A stretch of 64,000 nucleotides of DNA from Acholeplasmataceae bacterium UBA2284 (lineage in GTDB: Bacteria > Bacillota_I > Bacilli_A > Acholeplasmatales > Acholeplasmataceae): assembly GCA_002345705.1 (NCBI GenBank), contig DDWO01000005.1:62001-126000 (forward strand), in the 5' to 3' direction. The position numbers were made by a program, and so were the translations under genes. Under the pieces are notes generated by a model. The model saw only the letters and a program-made list of their open reading frames with translations, ran no database searches and was not told the origin of the DNA. Positions 8,388 through 17,971 of the stretch are shown here, in pieces (positions within the stretch are counted from its first letter, which is position 1; every line of letters begins with the position of its first letter).

Positions 8388-9509
8388 TTAGGAATGATGC
8401 TTTTTATTTTGATACATTTGACGATCTAGACTTAGAATGAAATCTTCAAAATTATTATATTTTGATGAGTCATATATCTCATGTCCAAAGCTTGCATCAA
8501 TTTGAATGTCAACTACCTTTTTTTGATTGAATAGATTAATGTTTTCTCTCAATCTTTCAATCAGCGATTCGAAATCATTTTGTTTCTCAAATTCGGCCAT
8601 GATAGCAAACTCATCACCACCAATTCTAGCGATGAAGTCATCCCTTCTAAAGCTTTGTCTTAGCACATTTGAGAACTCTCGTAAGACCTGATCACCTACA
8701 GCATGACCATATACATCATTAATCCTCTTAAAATCATCAATATCTAAAATAATACCACCAATCATCTTCCTACTCTCATTCATCTTAGAGACTGCCATTA
8801 CATAATCATTGAACTCTCTTTTATTGTAGAGTTCAGTTAATGCATCAATATTAATTAGTCTAGATTGAATAAATATGAAAATAATCATTAAGGATAGTGC
8901 ACCCATTGGCCATATGAGTAGAACTCCATAAAAGAATATTTGTATGACACTACCTAAAAAGGGTAGAATCGGAAATAACAATAAGGGAAAAACATCCTTT
9001 TTCTTAATCATTTTATTAAAGCGTAGGATTAAGTAAATCGAGTAAACAAAATATGCATAATTAATTCCAAAATTAAGAATGTAAAATCTTCCACGTTCAT
9101 AGGTGTTTGTCAAATCAATGTGAAAATAGATATTATGAAACATACTCAATATGGATACAATAAGATTTATAATAACTGGTATCACCAGTATAGGCATTAT
9201 TTTTTTGATGTGAGAGTTATTCTTAAAAATATGATGATCAACAAATAACACCCAATAGAAGCTAATGAATACACCAATTGAGTATAAAATCATATTAAAG
9301 AAATTGTTGGAGAATCCGACCCACACGCCTGGTTTGCCGTTGAATACAACACTAATCATATCAGCAATTAAGGCTACAATCATGAGGACAAGCAGGTAAA
9401 TAAAGTATGTATTATTCATACTTTTTAAGTCTTTATGCTTTCTCAAGCTTAATAGTACGACTAGCAGTATCATTACAGCATAGATGTTGACATGTATAGC
9501 ATAGATCAT
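8388..9509 (-). CDS. Membrane-bound diguanylate cyclase (GGDEF)
   Basis: This 373-residue protein has six to seven N-terminal membrane helices (about residues 5-215) followed by a GGDEF domain. The catalytic signature is intact: RIGGDEFAIM with GGDEF at about 297-301. The upstream metal-binding/substrate block is LDIDDFKRINDVYGHAVGD. The allosteric inhibition site RxxD (RRDD) sits exactly five residues before GGDEF, so product feedback inhibition by c-di-GMP is expected. No EAL or HD-GYP partner and no obvious c-di-GMP receptor lie in the window. The membrane domain is of the 7TM sensor type. It forms a single-gene transcript. Confidence 0.9.
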   Translation of the reverse strand: MIYAIHVNIYAVMILLVVLLSLRKHKDLKSMNNTYFIYLLVLMIVALIADMISVVFNGKPGVWVGFSNNFFNMILYSIGVFISFYWVLFVDHHIFKNNSHIKKIMPILVIPVIINLIVSILSMFHNIYFHIDLTNTYERGRFYILNFGINYAYFVYSIYLILRFNKMIKKKDVFPLLLFPILPFLGSVIQIFFYGVLLIWPMGALSLMIIFIFIQSRLINIDALTELYNKREFNDYVMAVSKMNESRKMIGGIILDIDDFKRINDVYGHAVGDQVLREFSNVLRQSFRRDDFIARIGGDEFAIMAEFEKQNDFESLIERLRENINLFNQKKVVDIQIDASFGHEIYDSSKYNNFEDFILSLDRQMYQNKKHHS

Positions 9510-9629
9510 AAAGTAATCTCCTTTGTAATTGTATTTTTATTTTATCATAATTGATATAAATTCAAGGGTCTAATGCTACTTCGAATTGTAATACACAATT
9601 ACTTATTTTTAGCAAATTAGTAATTCTTA

Positions 9630-12600
9630 CTATATCAAATATCCCCATACTACAGTGTTTCCTGAACTATTCCAATCTGAATTCCATAGTGTAGGCTGAA
9701 CTGCTGATTGGACATATATTACAGCATTCACAGAATTACTAAATAGATTACTTCCAACATAAATAACGCTTTCTGGAATGTAAACAGATAGAAGACTTGC
9801 ATTGATTTGGAAACAATAATTTCCAATCGATGTTACTGAACTTGGTAATATTATATCGATAACACCTGTTCTTGAAAAGACTCCTATGCCTAAGGTTTGT
9901 AACGAACTTCCAGTTTCAAAGGATACAACCTCTAAATCATAACACATCTCAAATGCATAATTATCTATAGTAACTACACTATTTGGAATCACAATCTCAG
10001 TGATTGCTGTATTTCTAAATGCAAGGATTCCTATCACCTTCAATTGGTCAGGTAATATAACACCTGTTAGACTGGATGCATTATAGAACGCATACATATC
10101 AATTGTTTCTAATTGACTATTTTCTTCAAAGGTAATAGATATAAGAGAAGTGTTTTCTCTAAACGCGTATGTTCCAATCTTCTTTAATGTGTTAGGAATG
10201 TATAAAGTCTCTATGGTTGTATCTCCATCAAATGCTTTACTAAAGATTTCAACAACATTATGCAAGTTGACAGTTTTAGGTATGATGATATTCGTATCTG
10301 TATTCGTATCTGATCTTCCAAGAAGAATTGCTTCACCAGTAGTGAATAGTAGATAATCATAATCAATATCTGAGTACTTACCCTCAAATGACCAGTAAAT
10401 AGGTCTATTGTTTGGATTAAAATTAGCATGCCAACCAGTAGGTTTACTATCAATTTCCGCATATATGGTAAGTACAGGGCACATAGAAAATGCATCTTGA
10501 ATAATCGTGGTTACTCCTATTGGTATAATAATTTCTTCTAGAACATTAGAAGACCCAAATGAGAAAAGTCCTATGCTTGTAATGGTTACAGGAAGAATAA
10601 TTGATTTTAACTTGAAATTTGTAGCGAAAACATGGTTAAGTATTGCAGTTAATTGACTACCCTCCTCAAATGAAACATTAACTAGCTTTGTATTAGAAAA
10701 TGCTCCTCCATAGATGTTAGCTACTGAAGCGGGAATAATCAGTGATCCTTCAATATTTGATGAACGGAATGCATCAACGCTAATTGTATGTATTGTGCTA
10801 TCCTCCTCGAATATTAAAGTAGACAATTGTTGTGTGTTAAAGAAAGCCTCTCTTTCAATCGTTTGAACAGTATTTGGAATACTTATACTTGTAACTCCAC
10901 TTTGCTCAAATGCAGAATCTCCGATAGTTATTAAGGTTGGTGGTAATATAACCGATTTTAAATATGGAGTATTCATAAATTGCCCTGCTGGAATTGATGT
11001 CATATCATTTGGTAGAATCAATGTTTTAGAGAGCATTTCATTTTGATAAAGTGTTGGATTAATAAAATTAGAACCCTCTGCGTATTTAATGGAAAGTAAG
11101 GTGCCTGGAATATCACCTAATGTAGCACCAAAATAGTGCTTTAGTGTATAAGGAGCTTCACTAGATATTGTCATATGGATTAAGCTAGTTGCTCCATCTA
11201 AAACATATGCACCAATGGATGTTGTATGAGGTCCAAATACAACCTCTTCAAGATATGTACAAAAAGTGAATGCATTATCTCCGATGTGAGTGACATTTGA
11301 GCCCAGTGTTATCTTTTTCGAATTTGTACCACATGAAATAGCCATTGCACCTATGTGTGTAATTGGTAGACCAGAGATTGTATCGGGTATAATCAACTCC
11401 TCATAAGCTTCAGGTACAGATGATACGGTTGCGTATCCGTCATATAATGTATAGAGAATACCATCAACAAATCCAGTCCATATTGCATAGGCTTCTATAT
11501 CATGTGAGACATCCCAGGTAAATGGAGCTATTAATACTTGATCATCAGTATACCAACCAATAAACGTAAAGCCTTCCTTTGTTGAAGTGGGTAGTGTTGA
11601 AACTGTATCACCCTTATAGTATGTAGATGAATCTACTGTGCTCCCTGTATTGGAATTAAATGAAAGTGTATATACATGTCTTTGCCATTGAGCAAACAAA
11701 ATGATATCCTCATCTGGCATGATGTGAGTAGGATCACATAGCACACCTTTATCATACCAACCCAAAAAATCATAGTCAATTCTTGTGAGTTCAGGTAGAA
11801 TGACACTATCACCATATGATATATTTGTTATTGATGGTAGGGCTAAATCGATATTGGTAATGAAGCTTATAGAATAATAAAGTTTTTCATAAATAGGCTT
11901 TATAACTAAGTCTGAAGAAATTGAAATAAAATCGTTATCCCAACCTATAAAAGAATATCCAGCTATATAAGGTGCGATAGGCTCATTTGCACTTTCAAGA
12001 TAAGAAATGGATTGAAGAGATAGGGTTTCATTATTCAAGTTTTGAAATTCTACGGTATAGCTTGATTTAGCATATCTTGCATAAAGCGTTAAATTGGATT
12101 TCACTAAGGATGTATTATAAAAGGGCTCACTATTGATGGAATCTCCTTGATACCAACCGATAAAAATATGACCTTCATAGACTGGAATTGGCAATACAAC
12201 GCTATTTTCATACTCTATATTTATGATTGGAGATATGACCTCTTGAGTGTTTGTTTCAAAGTTGATTTGATATGTATTCTTTGTATAAAGTGCTTTAACA
12301 ATCATATGACCTGTTATAGATTCTGTGGAATGATCCCAGGCAGAAAAAGTATAACCAGGAATGATTGGTCCGTCAGGTGGAATGATTTGTGATAAAGGTT
12401 TGACCCAATAGGATTTGATTAAATTTCCATGATGTCCAACAAAAATCACTTGATAGCCACGTATCATTCCAAGGTCTATAGTCTCTAAGTTTGTTAAGGT
12501 AATGATAAGATTTCCTTCTGCATTAATTTCTATATCATCGATACCAACACCTTGTATAAAGCTTTTTTCAATCAGTATTTGCCATGAAGAATCATCCACA

Positions 12601-13181
12601 TATCGCCAAAGAAGAGCTTCATCATTGACATCAAATTCTACTTCGCGACCATCTATACCTATGATTTTACCAAGGTCATCTGTTGAATCATCTGAATAGG
12701 TAATCATAAGATGGCCTAAAGGGGAAATAGAAGCGTTGGTTATGGATCTTCCGTCCTCACCACAAATTGATTCGAACCATTCCTCATAGGTATCTGGTAT
12801 ATCTGTTGTTTGTATCGCAAGAGCGTATATTAGGTGTAGTTTTGTTTTTAGCTCAGAATAATTCATCGTGATAGTTAAGGTTGTTTCTAAGCCTTGGTAC
12901 CTAACAGTAATTGTATGTGTTCCTATAGTCATTAACTTAATGTAGTCATTAGATGAGAGCATGGAATGATTCAAAGGTATCTTTTCTACGCTTTGATCAC
13001 TCATATGAATAACCAACTCTATTGATGATAAATCAAATGTATCTGGGTCATATTGTGAGTTTAAGGTTATTTGATTGATTTCAATAGTCTCTATTTGGAT
13101 ATCCTGTTCTTTTTTACAGGACCATAAAAACAAGATGAGTATAATCAAGCTGACATATTTAACCCAACCCTTGAAACACAT
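9630..13181 (-). CDS. Giant surface lipoprotein with InlB-type and BspA-type LRR repeats
   Basis: An 1183-residue lipoprotein with signal peptide and lipobox LWSC (Cys22). Residues about 30-110 form an Ig-like domain (block MLSSNDYIKLMTIGTHTITVRY) shared with the lipoprotein at 42134-45565. Residues about 245-570 hold roughly five InlB/Flg_new B-type repeats ending in motifs such as GYSFIGW, DFLGWY and FTFIGWYTDD. From about 590 to the end run many BspA-like leucine-rich repeats (LRR_5) of the form IPNTVQTIEREAF or LPSSVTSIGNYCF. No sortase motif is present; anchoring is by lipid. The start is supported by AAGGAGGG eight bases upstream. BspA-type proteins typically bind host or matrix molecules, so adhesion is inferred. 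A long hairpin precedes the ribosome site (13204-13242). Confidence 0.88.
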   Translation of the reverse strand: MCFKGWVKYVSLIILILFLWSCKKEQDIQIETIEINQITLNSQYDPDTFDLSSIELVIHMSDQSVEKIPLNHSMLSSNDYIKLMTIGTHTITVRYQGLETTLTITMNYSELKTKLHLIYALAIQTTDIPDTYEEWFESICGEDGRSITNASISPLGHLMITYSDDSTDDLGKIIGIDGREVEFDVNDEALLWRYVDDSSWQILIEKSFIQGVGIDDIEINAEGNLIITLTNLETIDLGMIRGYQVIFVGHHGNLIKSYWVKPLSQIIPPDGPIIPGYTFSAWDHSTESITGHMIVKALYTKNTYQINFETNTQEVISPIINIEYENSVVLPIPVYEGHIFIGWYQGDSINSEPFYNTSLVKSNLTLYARYAKSSYTVEFQNLNNETLSLQSISYLESANEPIAPYIAGYSFIGWDNDFISISSDLVIKPIYEKLYYSISFITNIDLALPSITNISYGDSVILPELTRIDYDFLGWYDKGVLCDPTHIMPDEDIILFAQWQRHVYTLSFNSNTGSTVDSSTYYKGDTVSTLPTSTKEGFTFIGWYTDDQVLIAPFTWDVSHDIEAYAIWTGFVDGILYTLYDGYATVSSVPEAYEELIIPDTISGLPITHIGAMAISCGTNSKKITLGSNVTHIGDNAFTFCTYLEEVVFGPHTTSIGAYVLDGATSLIHMTISSEAPYTLKHYFGATLGDIPGTLLSIKYAEGSNFINPTLYQNEMLSKTLILPNDMTSIPAGQFMNTPYLKSVILPPTLITIGDSAFEQSGVTSISIPNTVQTIEREAFFNTQQLSTLIFEEDSTIHTISVDAFRSSNIEGSLIIPASVANIYGGAFSNTKLVNVSFEEGSQLTAILNHVFATNFKLKSIILPVTITSIGLFSFGSSNVLEEIIIPIGVTTIIQDAFSMCPVLTIYAEIDSKPTGWHANFNPNNRPIYWSFEGKYSDIDYDYLLFTTGEAILLGRSDTNTDTNIIIPKTVNLHNVVEIFSKAFDGDTTIETLYIPNTLKKIGTYAFRENTSLISITFEENSQLETIDMYAFYNASSLTGVILPDQLKVIGILAFRNTAITEIVIPNSVVTIDNYAFEMCYDLEVVSFETGSSLQTLGIGVFSRTGVIDIILPSSVTSIGNYCFQINASLLSVYIPESVIYVGSNLFSNSVNAVIYVQSAVQPTLWNSDWNSSGNTVVWGYLI

Positions 13182-13203
13182 TTACATTTCCCTCCTTAAA
13201 GAT

Positions 13204-13242
13204 AATAAACGCATCAAAAGCTTAGCTCTTGGTGCGTTTATT
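13204..13242 (-). other. Long stem-loop in the 5' leader of the giant lipoprotein gene
   Basis: On the minus strand a 10-bp perfect outer stem (AATAAACGCA / TGCGTTTATT), one A-C mismatch and a further seven pairs (one G-U) close on a 3-base loop. The stem ends about seven bases before the AAGGAGGG ribosome site. It lacks a strong T run, so it looks more like a leader or mRNA-stability element than a plain terminator. Confidence 0.5.
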
Positions 13243-13314
13243 TATGTATACTTTTCAGCCTAATCATACATCTAAATATATAAAAGTGCAATACAGATAT
13301 TATATAATTTCTTA

Positions 13315-13346
13315 TTAAAAAAGGTATGATTTTTCAATCACACCTT
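13315..13346 (-). terminator. Intrinsic terminator of the CPA2 antiporter gene
   Basis: Minus-strand stem AAGGTGTGATT / AATCATACCTT (one G-T pair) with a four-base loop, followed by a T run, starting about 20 bases after the stop at 13368. Confidence 0.75.
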
Positions 13347-13367
13347 GATTCGATTTGGTTTATTTTA

Positions 13368-14714
13368 TTAATGCATTTCGTGCGCTTGTGGATCTTTATT
13401 CGATAAGTATAGAATGTTACATGAGTTTCCATCAAATCCATGACATTTGAGTAAAGCATGTCTAACACCTAAAGGTCCAACAATACCGTTGATAATAGTA
13501 GAAGTCATTACAATGATTAATATCATAGTTCCATATGGTGTACCAACTAACGAACTTCTTGCATAGAATGCTAGACCGATCGCAGCCTGCGCTTGAGGAA
13601 GCAAACAAAATCCCAAGTATCTTCTAACAGTAACACTTGATTTAGCTACCTTCCCACCAAGATAAGAACCACCAATCTTACCAAAGAATCTGAATACTAC
13701 ATAAATAGCAGAAGCAATTAATATAAGCACTAAATTTAAGGATTCATAGGACTCAGCAAGCAGTAATACAATTTCTGCACCTAATAAGGTGAAAAAGATA
13801 ATTAAAATCGGTGCAGAGAATAAATCCATAATACGCTCGGTTTCATGCTTTGCCAGATTGGTTGAAAGGTTAGAGAAGAATATACCAGTTGCCATCGGTA
13901 AAAGAATTGGAGATAAATGAACATGAAATCCGAAGAAATCAAATCCTGTGTTTGCAACTGCAATGGATACTAAAATAGCAACTGTTGTTGAAATTAAGAT
14001 GACTACATCCTTTTCAACATCCTCATATTTTAGATATCTAATGATACGAACCAATACATAACCAATAGCAAGACCGATTAATAAAGAGAAGATTAATTCA
14101 AGAATAGGCCCCATTAATGTTTCAACTACACCATGTGAGATTCCACTTTCTATGGATGTCGCATAGGATAAGGCAATACCAAAGATCATAATGGTTATGG
14201 AGTCTTCTACACCGTGAAGTGGAACGAGTGTATCACTTAATGGTCCAGTGGATTGCATTTTCTTAGTTATTAATAAGATTGGTCCTGGTTCAGTAGCAAT
14301 AGCTAATGCACCAAGTAGAAGAGCGATATGTAGTGGGAATAAGAACACATATAATGCTACAAAAACGAATAGAAATGCGAATACTGCCTGAAAGACTGTA
14401 ATAATAATTACCTCTTTCGTGCGTTTCTTCATTTTCTTGAAGTTTAATTCAAGACCGATGCTAAATGCGATAAATCCAATACCAACATTAATCATCGCCT
14501 CAAAGGCTTTAGCAACTTCACCATAGCCTAATAGATAAAAAACTGCACCAAGTGCTAGTCCGATGATAATATAAGCGGTCAAATTTGGAACTCTCAATCT
14601 TTCAAAAAAGCGTCCGGCAAAAAGGCCAAGGATTAGGGTAAGACTTAATAAAAATATTACTTGATATAAGTGGTTGGAACCAACTTCAGCTGCGAAAATT
14701 GTCATGGGTATCAT
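13368..14714 (-). CDS. CPA2-type cation:proton antiporter
   Basis: A 448-residue integral membrane protein with about 12-13 hydrophobic segments and the Na+/H+ exchanger (PF00999) pattern of the KefB/GerN/RosB group. Diagnostic pieces are GLFAGRFFERLRVPNLTAYIIIGLALG near the N-terminus, VGIGFIAFSIGLELNFKKMKKR, and the pore block ALAIATEPGPILLI. No RCK/TrkA-N nucleotide-binding domain follows, so it is a short-form exchanger. It exchanges Na+ or K+ for protons at the cytoplasmic membrane; the ion cannot be fixed by eye. Start ATG 14714 has a weak AGAAAG upstream; the ATG at 14705 is an alternative. Confidence 0.87.
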   Translation of the reverse strand: MIPMTIFAAEVGSNHLYQVIFLLSLTLILGLFAGRFFERLRVPNLTAYIIIGLALGAVFYLLGYGEVAKAFEAMINVGIGFIAFSIGLELNFKKMKKRTKEVIIITVFQAVFAFLFVFVALYVFLFPLHIALLLGALAIATEPGPILLITKKMQSTGPLSDTLVPLHGVEDSITIMIFGIALSYATSIESGISHGVVETLMGPILELIFSLLIGLAIGYVLVRIIRYLKYEDVEKDVVILISTTVAILVSIAVANTGFDFFGFHVHLSPILLPMATGIFFSNLSTNLAKHETERIMDLFSAPILIIFFTLLGAEIVLLLAESYESLNLVLILIASAIYVVFRFFGKIGGSYLGGKVAKSSVTVRRYLGFCLLPQAQAAIGLAFYARSSLVGTPYGTMILIIVMTSTIINGIVGPLGVRHALLKCHGFDGNSCNILYLSNKDPQAHEMH

Positions 14715-14964
14715 TTCTTTCTTGTTAACGTATTTTAGACATACATATCATAGCACATTCAATGGCTTGTTTCAAGCAACGATTTGTGTGAAAGCGTATT
14801 ATCATATAGAAATATGAAATAGAATTTGATAAAAGGATTAATAATTTATAAATTATAGATTTTGGCTGTGATTACGAATACACTTTGAAAAAAACAACTA
14901 TTATTCATATATGGTGTATACTTAAACCATCAAATCTATTTTATTATAGAGAAAGGAGAAAAAA

Positions 14965-15318
14965 ATGTTTAATGAAATCGCACGCATCATCATCGGATTA
15001 TGTATTCTTTTCATCGTGTTCTTCGCATATGCGAAAAAGGATATGCTTCCTAAGCTTGTATCATACACTATTTTAGCTTCGATAGCACTATCAATGATTT
15101 TTACTGGCTTTGCAGGCTTAATATCTGATGTCGACTTTTTAAACTTTCTAGAAAGTATTTTTAGAACGTTAGCAGATCTAGTCGTATTCGTTGAGATCGT
15201 AGTTATATTATTTTTATTGTTCTTCTCAAAATTCAAGACAAAAGTTATGGTAATAAAAGTCGTTATTATCGTTTATGTAGTTTTAGTTGCATTAATGGCA
15301 TTCGGTGTACTTAGATAA
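14965..15318 (+). CDS. Small four-helix membrane protein
   Basis: A 117-residue, nearly all-hydrophobic protein with four predicted helices (about 5-25, 33-56, 66-90 and 95-115). A good Shine-Dalgarno (GAAAGGAG) sits eight bases before the ATG and a strong terminator lies 16 bases after the stop, so this is a self-contained expressed gene. No family is recognised. Confidence 0.72.
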   Translation: MFNEIARIIIGLCILFIVFFAYAKKDMLPKLVSYTILASIALSMIFTGFAGLISDVDFLNFLESIFRTLADLVVFVEIVVILFLLFFSKFKTKVMVIKVVIIVYVVLVALMAFGVLR

Positions 15319-15333
15319 TTAGTTAATCATTAG

Positions 15334-15395
15334 AAATTCCCTTTAATTAAAACGCTCCATCTCAAATGGTAGTGCTTTTCTAAAGGGAATTTTTT
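15334..15395 (+). terminator. Intrinsic terminator with long structured loop
   Basis: A 12-bp perfect stem AAATTCCCTTTA / TAAAGGGAATTT encloses about 35 bases that themselves fold (CCAT/ATGG) and is followed by a T run. Confidence 0.75.
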
Positions 15396-15405
15396 CTTTA
15401 GTGCA

Positions 15406-15414
15406 TGGTATAAT
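15406..15414 (+). promoter_or_regulatory. Extended -10 promoter element
   Basis: TGGTATAAT directly follows the upstream terminator and lies 29 bases before the SDR start codon. No convincing -35 is seen; the preceding bases are the T run of the terminator. Confidence 0.5.
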
Positions 15415-15442
15415 TGGCGTAAATATAAAAAGGAGTAAAGAT

Positions 15443-16180
15443 ATGAAAAAATTAGATAACAAGGTAGCAATCATTACTGGTGCAGCTCAAGGGATTGGTG
15501 CTGCAACAGCTAAACTATTTATAGAGGAAGGTGCATTTGTTGTATTAACAGATGTTAAGGATAGCTTAGGAGAAGAAGTTGCTAAGTCATTAGGTGATAA
15601 GGCAGTTTTCATGCATCATGATGTTTCATTGAGAAAAGATTGGGAATATGTTGTTGCACAAACTGAAAAGCTATTTGGGTATGTTGACATTTTAGTGAAC
15701 AATGCAGGAATAGTTATTCAAAAACCAATTGAAGAATCAACTGATGAGGATTTCCATAAGACCTATATGATTAATCAATTCGGAACCTATCTAGGAATGG
15801 TAATCACTTATCCTTCAATGGTGAAAGCGAAGGAAGGGTCTATTATTAATATCTCATCGACATCTGGATTTAGAGGTAAGGCAGGATTGATGGCATATAA
15901 TGCTTCAAAATTCGCGATTCGTGGGATGACTAAAAGTGCAGCCTTAGAATTCGCGGATAAAAATATAAGAGTCAATTCGGTCCACCCAGGATTTATCAAC
16001 ACACCGATGACATTGGATAATATCACTGAAGAATATAAAGAAAAAGCACTTCATGATACACCACTTAAGCGCGGTGGTGAGCCAGAAGAGGTTGCTAAAA
16101 TGATCTTATTCTTAGCCTCAGGTGATTCTAGTTTTTCTACAGGCAGTGAGTTCATCACTGATGGTGGTAGATTAGCTTGA
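15443..16180 (+). CDS. Short-chain dehydrogenase/reductase (SDR)
   Basis: A 245-residue classical SDR. It has the NAD(P)-binding TGAAQGIG (about 13-20), the structural NNAG motif, and the catalytic Ser (INISSTSGF) with YNASK (Tyr-x-x-x-Lys). C-terminal SVHPGFINTPM and FITDGGRLA match the core fold. An Asp in LTDVKD at the end of beta-2 favours NAD(H) over NADP(H). Classical members oxidise secondary alcohols or reduce ketones; the substrate is unknown. I start at the ATG 15443, after AGGAG; the GTG at 15401 precedes the -10 box and cannot be the translated start. Confidence 0.9.
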   Translation: MKKLDNKVAIITGAAQGIGAATAKLFIEEGAFVVLTDVKDSLGEEVAKSLGDKAVFMHHDVSLRKDWEYVVAQTEKLFGYVDILVNNAGIVIQKPIEESTDEDFHKTYMINQFGTYLGMVITYPSMVKAKEGSIINISSTSGFRGKAGLMAYNASKFAIRGMTKSAALEFADKNIRVNSVHPGFINTPMTLDNITEEYKEKALHDTPLKRGGEPEEVAKMILFLASGDSSFSTGSEFITDGGRLA

Positions 16181-16305
16181 CAACATTTTTTCAGAAAATG
16201 ATTAAAAAAATTGGATATTCAAAGTAAGCATAAAAATAAACTGTTGTATGAATATCAATAACATGATAATATAATAATAAATAACCCATAAGGAGGAATT
16301 TAATT

Positions 16306-17847
16306 TTGGAACTGTTCTTAGCACTACTTCCCGCTTTATTGATGATTACACTCGTTATCATCACGAGAAAAGTACTAATATCTTTAGGTGTAGGTATTCT
16401 ACTCGCAGCACTTATCTACGCTGATTGGAATATCGTAGGTATGATTACATACATTTGGAGTAGCTTTACCGGTATTATCACAAGCTTTGATTGGTACTTG
16501 CCAATTTTAGGATTTGTAGTAATTATTGGTGGTATTACTGCGGTAATTACACTAGCCGGTGGAGTTAAAGCATTTGCTAGCTGGTCTGTATCAAAGGTTA
16601 AAAATCCAGTTGCTGCTCAAATATTAACTTGGATTTTAGGTTTAATTATTTGTATTGATGACTATTTCAATGCACTTGTTATTGGTGAAGTATCCAAACC
16701 AATTACTGACCAATATAACGTATCACGTGCAAAATTAGCATATATCATTGACTCAACATCTGCTCCAGTTGTTATCTTAATGCCGATTTCAACTTGGGGT
16801 GCATACATTATTGGGATGATGGGCGGTCTATTTATTGATAACGCATATACAGCGCATACAGGATTCTCAGGATTTATCGCTGCAATCCCATTCCAATTCT
16901 ATCCAATTACAGCAATTATTATGGTTTTCTTAATTATTAAATTTGGAATTAGCTTTGGACCAATGAAGAAGTTTGAAGATGCTGCTTTAACAGGCGATGA
17001 TATTTCAAGAGTAGAAGCAACTAAAGCTGCTTCTGAAGTTGAAATTCAAGGCACTAAAGCTACACAATGGACTTTAATCGTTCCTATCTTAGTTTTAGTA
17101 TTTATGACATTCTTCATGATGTTTATTGCTGCAGGCTTTAGCTTTGGAGCAATTATGGATCAAAGTATTACAGTACCTCTATTTGTTGGTGGTGTAGCAT
17201 CATTCTTAACTGCTGTTATTTTTGCAGTATTAGATGGAAATGTTAAGCTTGAATCATTAGTTAAAGCAAGTGGTAAAGGTATGTTTGCAATGTTTAAATC
17301 AGCAGTAGCAATTCTTGTACTTGCATGGATGGTATCCACTGCAATTCAAGATTTAGGAACTGGTGATTTAATTGCTGAAGTTGTTGCAGGTTCTAATCTT
17401 GCAACTTCGATGATTCCATTAGCATTATTCATTATTGCTGGTGGTATGGCGTTTGCTACAGGTACAAGCTGGGGTTCATTTGGTATTCTACTTCCAATCG
17501 CGATTCCAATCGCTATGGCTACTAACCCAGAATTTATGCCAGCAATCGTTGCAGCAGTATTAGGTGGAGCAGTATTTGGAGATCACTCATCACCAGTATC
17601 TGATACTACCGTATTATCTGCTACAGGTGCACAATCTACATTGCACTCACATTTCATTACACAATTACCTTACGCATTAGTAACTGCAGGTATTGCAGCA
17701 TTCGGTTATTTGATCTATGGTCTAACTGAAATGCTACTAGTTGCATATTTAGCAGTAGGTATCGTATTGTTCTTAATGGTATTCTTTAGAGATAAGATTT
17801 TCAATAGAAAAAAGATTTCTGAAGTTCAAGTTCAACCAGAAGAATAA
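16306..17847 (+). CDS. NhaC-family Na+/H+ antiporter
   Basis: A 513-residue membrane protein with about 12 helices. The family hallmark GDHSSPVSDTTVLSATGAQ is present near residue 425. The matching half-site ICIDDYFNALVIGEVSKPITDQYNVSRAKLAYIIDSTSAP lies near residue 120. These belong to the NhaC/ion-transporter superfamily (YuiF/MleN group), which exchanges Na+, or malate with Na+, for lactate or H+. The start is TTG, supported by AAGGAGG nine bases upstream. It is a single-gene unit with its own terminator. Together with the CPA2 and Mrp systems it indicates strong Na+/pH control. Confidence 0.88.
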   Translation: MELFLALLPALLMITLVIITRKVLISLGVGILLAALIYADWNIVGMITYIWSSFTGIITSFDWYLPILGFVVIIGGITAVITLAGGVKAFASWSVSKVKNPVAAQILTWILGLIICIDDYFNALVIGEVSKPITDQYNVSRAKLAYIIDSTSAPVVILMPISTWGAYIIGMMGGLFIDNAYTAHTGFSGFIAAIPFQFYPITAIIMVFLIIKFGISFGPMKKFEDAALTGDDISRVEATKAASEVEIQGTKATQWTLIVPILVLVFMTFFMMFIAAGFSFGAIMDQSITVPLFVGGVASFLTAVIFAVLDGNVKLESLVKASGKGMFAMFKSAVAILVLAWMVSTAIQDLGTGDLIAEVVAGSNLATSMIPLALFIIAGGMAFATGTSWGSFGILLPIAIPIAMATNPEFMPAIVAAVLGGAVFGDHSSPVSDTTVLSATGAQSTLHSHFITQLPYALVTAGIAAFGYLIYGLTEMLLVAYLAVGIVLFLMVFFRDKIFNRKKISEVQVQPEE

Positions 17848-17865
17848 TCTTTCATCATTAACTAT

Positions 17866-17897
17866 AAATCCCCTTTGATTTTCAGAGGGGATTTTTT
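17866..17897 (+). terminator. Intrinsic terminator of the NhaC gene
   Basis: A 9-bp perfect stem AAATCCCCT / AGGGGATTT with an 11-base loop, then a T run. Confidence 0.8.
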
Positions 17898-17912
17898 GTT
17901 ATCATCATTTTA

Positions 17913-17941
17913 TTGTATTCATAGATCAATAGTGATAAAAT
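17913..17941 (+). promoter_or_regulatory. Promoter of the first paralogous membrane gene
   Basis: -35 TTGTAT (17913-17918), a 17-base spacer and extended -10 TGATAAAAT (17933-17941). Confidence 0.6.
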
Positions 17942-17971
17942 ATGAACAAGATGTTCTATGATGGGGGTCAT

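Noticed and set aside
10150..10356. Open frames on the opposite strand or in other frames of the giant lipoprotein (also at 10211-10495, 12147-12392 and 12502-12699)
   Set aside because: They lie within a well-supported 1183-residue gene, lack ribosome sites and have no protein-like features.
15401..15442. Upstream GTG extension of the SDR protein
   Set aside because: It contains the extended -10 box; the ribosome site AGGAG lies just before ATG 15443.
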